DNA from: Dichotomocladium elegans | Lineage: Eukaryota > Mucoromycota > Mucoromycetes > Mucorales > Lichtheimiaceae | NCBI GenBank assembly: GCA_025716815.1 | Contig: JAIXMN010000115.1 | Location: forward strand, 1-11,892 | Reading direction: 5' to 3' | DNA length: 11,892 nucleotides | Shown: positions 7,599 to 11,892 of the stretch, piece by piece | Numbering within the stretch: the stretch's first letter is position 1 | How the letters are laid out: each line of letters starts with the position of its first letter | Notes under the pieces: model-generated | The model's database searches: none | What the model was told of the DNA's origin: nothing | The model's input: the letters and a program-made list of their open reading frames with translations, nothing else | Program-made: the position numbers and the translations under genes

Positions 7599-7836
7599 GG
7601 CGGGAGGCTTGTGGGGAAGGTCGACAGAGGAGACAGAAGAAGCGAGAGAGACTTGGTTGGCGGTGGTGTGGTTCGTGCGTCGAAACTTGATCTTTCTTTT
7701 GTGTGTCCTAGCGTCGAAAGATAGTTTCCGTGAGCGTCGTGTCTTTTATGGTAAAGAGGAACCCGCGCAAAATGGCACGTCGTTCATAACGTCGAAAAAC
7801 AAGCGAGTATATCACGTCGAGATGATGCAGTGTTCG
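7599..7836 (-). other. 5' leader of the retrotransposon RNA
   Basis: Non-coding region between the primer-binding site and the gag ATG. It contains a possible 13-codon upstream ORF (ATG at 7787, stop at 7746, minus strand), three copies of CGTCGAAA (plus-strand reading, near 7679, 7711 and 7790), and a pyrimidine-rich stretch in the sense RNA (about 7620-7656) just before gag. Packaging and dimerisation signals would be expected here; none can be assigned by eye. Confidence 0.5.
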
Positions 7837-7854
7837 AAACTACATCAGCTACCA
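7837..7854 (-). other. Candidate tRNA primer-binding site
   Basis: Two bases inside the 5' LTR the minus strand reads TGGTAGCTGATGTAGTTT, starting with the TGG that pairs with a tRNA 3' CCA. A TTCGAA at 7833-7838 sits close to where a tRNA T-loop would fall, suggesting that complementarity could extend past 18 bases. I cannot name the tRNA. Confidence 0.55.
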
Positions 7855-7967
7855 ACTGTAACAGTACAGGCACTGTTGTGCGAGTACTTACAAAGAGCGT
7901 CTGATATACAGCGTGGAGGAAGCGCGAACGCGACGAGAAGAACGATGATTATAATAATACAACGTGG

Positions 7968-7992
7968 GGATGCCCGACGTCACAGGGCATCC
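7968..7992 (-). promoter_or_regulatory. LTR hairpin with CRE-like loop at the expected transcript start
   Basis: Perfect 8-bp inverted repeat GGATGCCC/GGGCATCC separated by nine bases that contain GACGTCA, seven of eight bases of a CRE/bZIP site. It lies just downstream of the TATA box; the second copy is at 1722-1746. It could be a bZIP binding site, an RNA hairpin at the 5' end of the transcript, or part of the repeated R region. Confidence 0.5.
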
Positions 7993-7995
7993 TTG

Positions 7996-8003
7996 TTTAT
8001 ATA
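7996..8003 (-). promoter_or_regulatory. LTR TATA box
   Basis: TATATAAA on the minus strand, inside the 5' LTR; the same motif is at 1750-1757 in the 3' LTR. It is correctly oriented for gag-pol transcription, with transcription expected to start about 25-35 bp on, around 7970, at or inside the hairpin at 7968-7992. The start site is inferred. Confidence 0.6.
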
Positions 8004-8173
8004 GTAAACAGTAGCGGGGTAATTACAGTGGTATACATATAGGATCGTCGTACAGAGAAAGTGAGTGTGGTACATAATGTCGTCGCCGGAGATGCGGTCT
8101 TGATCGTGATCGTTATCCTTGTAGTATCTTGGTCGTCGGTCAAGAATGACCCGTCACTGTAGCTACTGCTACA

Positions 8174-8178
8174 GATGA
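8174..8178 (+). repeat. Target-site duplication, right copy (GATGA)
   Basis: Exact repeat of 1606-1610, directly abutting the right LTR. Collapsing the two copies restores the interrupted reading frame. Confidence 0.93.
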
Positions 8179-8467
8179 AGTCAGGAATATGATCAGAGAG
8201 GAGCTACAGAAGGGATATTCTGTCCGAGAAGTACGCAACGCTCTCCGGCGCCAATTTATCGACACGCCGCAAAACAAACGAGCTGCCTACCTCCACACTG
8301 TTGATGTTTATAATGAATATCACCAGATGTTGAAGGAACGTACGCGTAAGAGCCGTGATGATTTTGAATCAACGAGGAAATGGATGCCCGAATTACGGAG
8401 TGGTGGACATAGCGTCTTCGTTGAAACCATCAATGAGCGCTGTGGAATCAAAGGGTTTTCAGAATAA
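8179..8467 (+). pseudogene. Interrupted zinc-finger (MULE-like) ORF, fragment 3 of 3
   Basis: The C-terminal piece, resuming directly after the second GATGA copy. The A at 8179 completes the Glu codon begun at 1609-1610, and the frame runs on for about 96 codons to TAA at 8465-8467. The segment is charged and predicted helical (EELQKGYSVREVRNALRR, later NEYHQMLKERTRKSRDDF), with no catalytic motif. In Mutator-like transposases a helical linker of this sort lies between the zinc finger and the DDE domain. If that is what this is, the catalytic domain is missing, and the gene may have been cut again by the second retroelement, whose LTR-like block starts about 20 bp after the stop. Alternatively it was always a short zinc-finger protein of about 261 residues. 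Confidence 0.6.
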
Positions 8468-8473
8468 AAAGAG

Positions 8474-8490
8474 ACAGAATATGATTCTGT
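8474..8490. repeat. Short perfect inverted repeat at the second element's border
   Basis: ACAGAAT and ATTCTGT separated by ATG: a perfect 7-bp inverted repeat seven bases after the stop of the interrupted ORF and overlapping the proposed LTR edge (8488). Its role is unknown; it may mark the insertion border. Confidence 0.5.
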
Positions 8491-8512
8491 GAGACTCGCA
8501 AAAGGATTGTTT

Positions 8513-8518
8513 TTTATT
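8513..8518 (-). terminator. Poly(A) signal in the second LTR
   Basis: AATAAA on the minus strand, followed by an A-run, about 25 bases before the proposed LTR end. Confidence 0.5.
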
Positions 8519-8536
8519 AAGTGCCAATAATGGGCC

Positions 8537-8544
8537 TATTTATA
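8537..8544 (-). promoter_or_regulatory. TATA box in the second LTR
   Basis: TATAAATA on the minus strand, about 20 bp before the AATAAA at 8513-8518, an arrangement typical of the U3/R boundary in compact LTRs. Confidence 0.5.
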
Positions 8545-8824
8545 AGAAGTGCTTATCAAAACGGTCACTCTGGAAGCTGGGTGTGGATAATCATCTAGGC
8601 GGTCTCCCGGGACGGTGGACCAGTTAAAAGGTTGATAAAGAAGTTCATCATTTACCCTTGTGATTATAACTGCGTCCTGAGACAGGTCCGGGATATAAAT
8701 TATGAATCCGGATAGCGCGAGAGTAATTTTGATAACGGCGCTCGAAGAGTGAAACAAAGTGTTGATGTCCCATATAATCCAGGGACACTGCTGTTAGGTA
8801 AGAAAAATAGTCGTGGATACGACA

Positions 8825-8836
8825 TTACCCCCCACC
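8825..8836 (-). other. Polypurine tract of the second element
   Basis: GGTGGGGGGTAA on the minus strand, directly bordering the proposed LTR start. The placement parallels the tract at 1928-1940 in the complete element. Confidence 0.6.
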
Positions 8837-8852
8837 AGGTTGGATCAACCGT

Positions 8853-8865
8853 TGATAAGTTATCA
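8853..8865. promoter_or_regulatory. Inverted GATA-type sites
   Basis: TGATAA and TTATCA flank one G, a perfect 6-bp inverted repeat made of two facing GATA-factor core sites. It lies just outside the second element's polypurine tract. Function is speculative. Confidence 0.25.
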
Positions 8866-8958
8866 GAGCACTAAATAATGAGTGATGGCGTTGTCTGGAA
8901 AAAACCCTTAAAGAAGTAAAAACCCTGTGGGAGAAGAAGTGAAGGGAAAAAGACGTGC

Positions 8959-9555
8959 CTAAGTGCGTCTGCGTTTTGCCTGTCGATCAGAGCGACGTGT
9001 AGGCAGTGTATTGCTTTTATCTGGCTCTGTCATTGACGCTGTAGCCAAATGTTGCGCAGTTGCTTGATGACTTGTGCGTGGTGTCGGATTGCGGCGATTC
9101 CAGTATTCGTTGATCAGCTTAAGATCGTTGAAATGCTCGGCTGGCTCCCATGTGTCATCCTTTGGCTCATAGCCTTTCCATCGGACATGGTAGAGGTAGT
9201 TGCCAGCTGAGCCCTTGTGATCCACTATTGCCTGAGTCTCGTAAAAGTCATCGCCCGAAGCAATGCTGTCTTGTGAGATCAGCTTAATGTGGGAAGGTGG
9301 AATGTCGCGTGAAAGCAAGGAACCCGTTTCATCAGTCAAAGTGTAGGGTCCACCATGTCTGCGACGACCATGCACTGTAAATGGACCTTCGTAACGAGGA
9401 TCGGTCTTTTTCTTCCTGTTGACATTTAGGATCATGACCTTGCTACCAACAGGGAATTCGCTTAAGATGCGATGTTTGCTGTTGAATTTCCCTTGCTGGG
9501 CCTCGTGAAGAGCTTTGACACGTTCAGAGATAGCTGGAATGACGACCTCGTTCAT
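8959..9555 (-). pseudogene. Integrase C-terminus with chromodomain (second element)
   Basis: 198 codons from an ATG at 9555. The first part (about residues 1-95) is the integrase C-terminal region of Ty3 elements, with a helical lead-in and an SH3-like GPFTVHGRRRHGGPYTL segment. A chromodomain follows at about 105-153 (YLYHVRWKGYEPKDDTWEP), with the aromatic residues that usually bind methylated histone tails. A basic tail ends the protein. The start overlaps the stop of the integrase core by ATGA and lies in the -1 frame. I read this as a one-base deletion in a formerly continuous pol, since sequence character continues across the junction, and no slippery heptamer is present. Termination-reinitiation at the ATGA is possible but less likely. 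Confidence 0.75.
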
Positions 9556-10310
9556 GTAATGTTCACGGGTGCTGCAGCTCGTGTCGCATCGTTGATATCG
9601 GCGACTTCGACGCTTGAGTAGTCCTGCCAGAGATTAGGCTGTCGGGCAAACATGAGAGAGAAAGGACGAGAGTCGTGCAGCGATGTGTGTTTGCTGTTGA
9701 TAGCTAATTGTGCACTGGGAAGATACATATCCCAATCCTCTGTTTTTCCTTCTAACCTCTTGATGACTGTTGCTTTAGCCGTTTGTACCCAACGCTCAGC
9801 CAAGCCATTGGCACGCGGATTATAGGGTGTGACAAGACGATGATCAATTCCAGAATGTTCCACCACAAGGCGTACTAATTCGTTTACAAACTCTGTACCG
9901 TTGTCTGACTGTAAGATCTTCGGAAAACCATAGTCACAAAAGACGTGGATGAGTTGTTTAGCGATTGAAAGAGCCGATTTGTCAGGTATAGCTCGAAGAA
10001 TGCAGAATCTCGAGAAGACGTCTACCATGACCAAAACATAATTATTGCCAGACGGAGAAGTGGCGTTAAACTCGCACAGATCAATAGCCCAGTGATCACC
10101 TGCCTTGTCTGCGGTAATGTTGCGTAAAGGGTGGTAACCGTGTTTGCCGATGTTGTAGCGTTGGCACGCTTGACACTTGGCAACGGTATTGAGAGCATCT
10201 CTCTTCAAGTTAGTCCAATGTACAGGATTTTTACTTTCCTCTCGTACAGTAGTGGGGAAATAAAACCAAGGTGTAAGTAATTTTAAAAGCAGGAAGGTTG
10301 GTCTCAACAT
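9552..10310 (-). pseudogene. Integrase core of the second element, 5'-truncated
   Basis: 252 codons from an ATG at 10310, but only residues from about 29 on look like integrase. The first 20 or so are hydrophobic and unrelated. The zinc finger keeps its CC half (C46, C49) and has lost the HH half. The catalytic triad is intact: D77, D136, E172, with 35 residues between the last two, and the familiar DNGTEF and NGLAERWVQ surroundings. The reading frame ends in TGA at 9552, overlapping the next ORF. All upstream pol domains are missing, so it cannot be an active retroelement by itself. That the catalytic residues survive could mean recent truncation, or selection. Confidence 0.78.
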
Positions 10311-10830
10311 GTTTCATTTTAAATCCACAAAAAAATAAGGGAAGAGACAAGGTCCGCCGCTGAAAAGACGTAGGGGGAGTAAGTAAAGGCCAAAGTCTAA
10401 GTAGAAGACACAAGGCGCAGGATAAAAAGATTAATCGGAAAGTAACAAATAAAAGGTGTGATTTTCGAGGCACAACACAGTGCGTGGATAATACCAGATA
10501 TTAAGTGGAAGTAGCAAAGTGTGAATAATATTAAACGCTAGAGTGACACACACGCACTCGGATATTTTTTTTGGTGGCACGGGAGCAATACCAAAGTGAG
10601 TGTTTATTAGTGCTGAGCAACATATAATCGGTCAAAGGAGAGTCAGAACACAAGCTACCATTAATATTTAATAAGGTATGGGACTTTGAACAAGTATTTG
10701 GTATTATGCACGTTGAGGCTGGCCAGCTTTTACTATAAAAGGAGAAGCAAAGAAGAGTACTCTAGTGAAGAGAAGTTCCGTTATAAAAGAAACTAAAGAC
10801 AGCTGGCTGGGACTCCCACAAGAAAATTTT
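10311..10830. other. Region without a recognisable gene
   Basis: About 520 bp of AT-rich sequence. The one open frame of note on the minus strand (to 10473) is hydrophobic, low-complexity and has no family resemblance. Two plus-strand TATAAAA motifs (10734-10740 and 10782-10788) could be core promoters, but no coding region follows directly. A short CA run lies near 10545-10551 and a T8 run near 10565. Confidence 0.5.
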
Positions 10831-11067
10831 TATTGCTCTTCTTCCACGCTTTTTTTTTTACTGTGCGCATTCAAACGCAAAATCGGAAAATCGTCATGCT
10901 TCCCAAGCTGAGATTGGCGCCGAACACCCCGCAGACAACTCAAGGAAAGACGAATGCCCCACTTTTGACGCGTAAGATTGTAAAGCTCGCTTCTGTGGTA
11001 ACTGCCATCGTCAGGTTCTTTAAGATGCTTTGTAAATCCGCAAGTGATTGGCTCTTGCAAAGATTAC
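10831..11067. repeat. Tandem duplication, copy 1 (237 bp)
   Basis: Starts TATTGCTCTTCTTCCACGC and is followed without a gap by copy 2. The two copies share long identical blocks. Differences concentrate in a segment around 10885-10925, where copy 2 has about six extra bases and several substitutions; the T-run also differs by one. On the minus strand both copies keep the same frame open (…DDGSYHRSELYNL…), so an exon duplication is conceivable. Confidence 0.88.
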
Positions 11068-11309
11068 TATTGCTCTTCTTCCACGCTTTTTTTTTACTGT
11101 ACGCATTCAAACGCAAAATCAGAAAACTGTGATGCTTCCGCTGCTCACGCTGAGATTGACGCTGAACACCCCGCAGACAACTCAAGGAAAGCCGAATGCC
11201 CCACTTTTGACGCGTAAGATTGTAAAGCTCGCTTTTGTGGTAACTGCCATCGTCAGGTTCTTTAAGATGCTTTGTAAATCCGCAAGTGATTGGCTCTTGC
11301 AAAGATTAC
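11068..11309. repeat. Tandem duplication, copy 2 (242 bp)
   Basis: Second unit, ending at GATTAC (11309), the same bases that end copy 1. On the minus strand one frame stays open across both copies from about 11302 to 10940. The product matches no family I recognise, and it may be chance. Confidence 0.88.
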
Positions 11310-11503
11310 AAAGCACATTCAGTTCTGCCGAAAAACGAATAAAGTACGAGGCCGTCGTCTTCAACACTTCGGACGTGGTGCAAAGAGCTTGTTGATTTTG
11401 CCAACAAACTTATATTTATATATCACAAACAACGCTCGCAGGCTAGCGAAGGAACACGGAAAGGAAGGAATAATCAGTGAGGCTCTGCTGCAATTAACCA
11501 TCT

Positions 11504-11509
11504 TTTATT
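11504..11509 (-). terminator. Poly(A) signal overlapping the stop codon
   Basis: AATAAA on the minus strand, in which the TAA stop of the right-edge ORF is embedded. It supports a transcript running right to left here. Confidence 0.4.
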
Positions 11510-11891
11510 GTGCATTAGACACAGGAATGCTGAGACCTAATGTGTTGCAAATGGCCTCGTGGAAAACCTGCGGAGGCAAGTCGTTTGCTATGGTGACGAA
11601 GCGACAGGCAACCCTATCCCGGTTTTCAATCTCTTTACCCCTCGGAAGTGTCACTTGGATCGTGGCAAAGATTGCGTCAGTTGGGATTAATGTGCCCGAC
11701 CGAAGTGGAGGAAGGAAAAACGCCAGAAAGCCGTTTTGGTTCGCCAAAGTGGTGATACTCGACTCAAAGCGAGCTGGCATTGCGTCGAACATCAGTCGAG
11801 GCTTCTCACATGGGATCTCCCTGTAATGGGAGATGATTTTGCTCACAAATGCGAGCAAATCCTCTTCGGTTGTCTTCGCTGCTGGGCAGCG
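11505..11891 (-). CDS. C-terminal exon of an unidentified protein (runs off the window)
   Basis: 128 codons open to the window edge, ending in TAA at 11507-11505. The composition is that of a normal globular protein, with no repeats and no low complexity (…PRLMFDAMPARFESSITTLA…, …GTLIPTDAIFATIQVTLP…, …FHEAICNTLGLSIPVS…). I see no signal peptide, membrane segment or known catalytic motif. The stop codon overlaps an AATAAA signal, as in compact fungal genes. I do not recognise the family. A plus-strand ORF over the same bases has poorer composition and is taken as a shadow. An internal intron cannot be excluded. Confidence 0.55.
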   Translation of the reverse strand, partial: RCPAAKTTEEDLLAFVSKIISHYREIPCEKPRLMFDAMPARFESSITTLANQNGFLAFFLPPLRSGTLIPTDAIFATIQVTLPRGKEIENRDRVACRFVTIANDLPPQVFHEAICNTLGLSIPVSNAQ

Positions 11892-11892
11892 T

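Larger units (their letters stand above)
1611..8173 (-). mobile_element. Complete Ty3/Gypsy chromovirus-type LTR retrotransposon
   Basis: A 6,563-bp element in reverse orientation. In its own sense direction the order is 5' LTR (7857-8173), primer-binding site, leader, gag, frameshift site, pol (protease, reverse transcriptase, RNase H, integrase, chromodomain), a long 3' non-coding region, polypurine tract and 3' LTR (1611-1927). The two LTRs are 317 bp each and look identical. GATGA is duplicated at both borders. Reverse transcriptase before integrase, together with an integrase-linked chromodomain, puts it in Ty3/Gypsy (Metaviridae), chromovirus branch. No ORF is broken, so it is a recent and possibly active insertion. 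It landed inside a plus-strand ORF. Its base composition differs sharply from the flanks by a strong CGTC (plus-strand) bias. Confidence 0.95.
7857..8173 (-). repeat. 5' LTR (element sense), 317 bp, promoter-bearing
   Basis: Same length and apparently same sequence as 1611-1927, offset by 6,246. In the sense direction it ends at 7857, next to a candidate primer-binding site. It supplies the promoter for the genomic RNA. Confidence 0.95.
8488..8824 (-). repeat. LTR-like block of the second element (probable 3' LTR)
   Basis: About 337 bp. In the sense direction it would begin TGTCGTATCC (8824) directly after a purine-rich tract, and end CTCACA (8488). Inside are a TATA box and an AATAAA in the expected order and near the expected end. 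No partner LTR exists in the window, so the edges cannot be verified. Confidence 0.6.
8488..10226 (-). mobile_element. 5'-truncated Ty3/Gypsy chromovirus remnant
   Basis: A second, unrelated retroelement in the same orientation. In the sense direction what remains is the end of the integrase zinc finger, the integrase core, the chromodomain, a short 3' non-coding stretch, a polypurine tract and an LTR-like block. Reverse transcriptase, RNase H, protease, gag and the 5' LTR are absent from the window. Homology to integrase begins near 10226, where the HH half of the zinc finger is missing, so the break point is near there. One frameshift separates the integrase core from the chromodomain. It lacks the CGTC bias of the complete element. 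The borders are approximate. Confidence 0.75.

Noticed and set aside
6912..7724. 270-codon plus-strand ORF antisense to gag
   Set aside because: Gly/Arg/Val-biased shadow of gag in a GC-rich region, with no domain.
7831..7856. A tRNA gene near the 5' LTR (TTCGAA...ACCA)
   Set aside because: Only the 3' end of a tRNA is mimicked. No D-arm, anticodon arm or paired acceptor strand is present, and the position fits a primer-binding site.
7069..8004. 311-codon plus-strand ORF antisense to gag and running into the LTR
   Set aside because: It mirrors a GC-rich real gene, is rich in Ala/Ser/Arg, and its tail is LTR sequence shared with another ORF. No motif is recognisable.
10231..10473. Minus-strand 80-codon hydrophobic ORF upstream of the truncated integrase
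   Set aside because: Low-complexity Leu/Phe-rich, in another frame from the integrase, with no zinc-finger histidines.

Overview
The window is eukaryotic and made mostly of nested transposable elements. Ty3/Gypsy chromovirus-type retrotransposons with chromodomain integrases, a FLYWCH/WRKY-GCM1-like zinc-finger gene of the kind found at the N-terminus of Mutator-like transposases, and compact AT-rich flanks fit a fungus. I lean to an early-diverging lineage such as Mucoromycota, but I cannot exclude an oomycete. No prokaryotic features are seen.

Layout. Positions 1-736 hold no recognisable gene. A plus-strand ORF starts near 749 and has been cut into three pieces. The first cut is a 363-bp TA-flanked foldback/MITE element (956-1318, arms of about 107 bp). 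The second is a complete 6,563-bp Ty3/Gypsy LTR retrotransposon on the minus strand (1611-8173). Taking out both insertions, with one copy of each target duplication (TA and GATGA), restores a single continuous frame of about 261 codons ending at 8467. Directly after it lies the 3' part of a second, degraded Ty3-type element (about 8488-10226, minus strand): an LTR-like block, a polypurine tract, a chromodomain and an integrase core. From 10831 to 11309 there is a 237/242-bp tandem duplication. At the right edge is the C-terminal exon of an unidentified minus-strand gene (11505 to the window end).

The complete element looks young and possibly active. Its 317-bp LTRs appear identical, it has a 5-bp target duplication, and gag and pol are both open. 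Gag ends in a zinc knuckle and an Arg/Ser-rich tail. Pol follows in the -1 frame. The junction is a textbook frameshift signal: an A-AAA-AAC slippery heptamer directly before the gag UAG, an 8-nt spacer, and a 9-bp stem with an 8-nt loop. Pol contains protease, reverse transcriptase, RNase H, integrase and a chromodomain in that order.

The most unusual signal is compositional. The whole complete element, coding and non-coding, is dotted with the tetranucleotide CGTC on the plus strand (GACG in the element's RNA). It is about tenfold more frequent than its own reverse complement, occurs in all three codon phases, and is absent as an enrichment from the flanking DNA and the second retroelement. 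Codon usage does not explain this, and it may mark a nucleic-acid-level function or mutational process.
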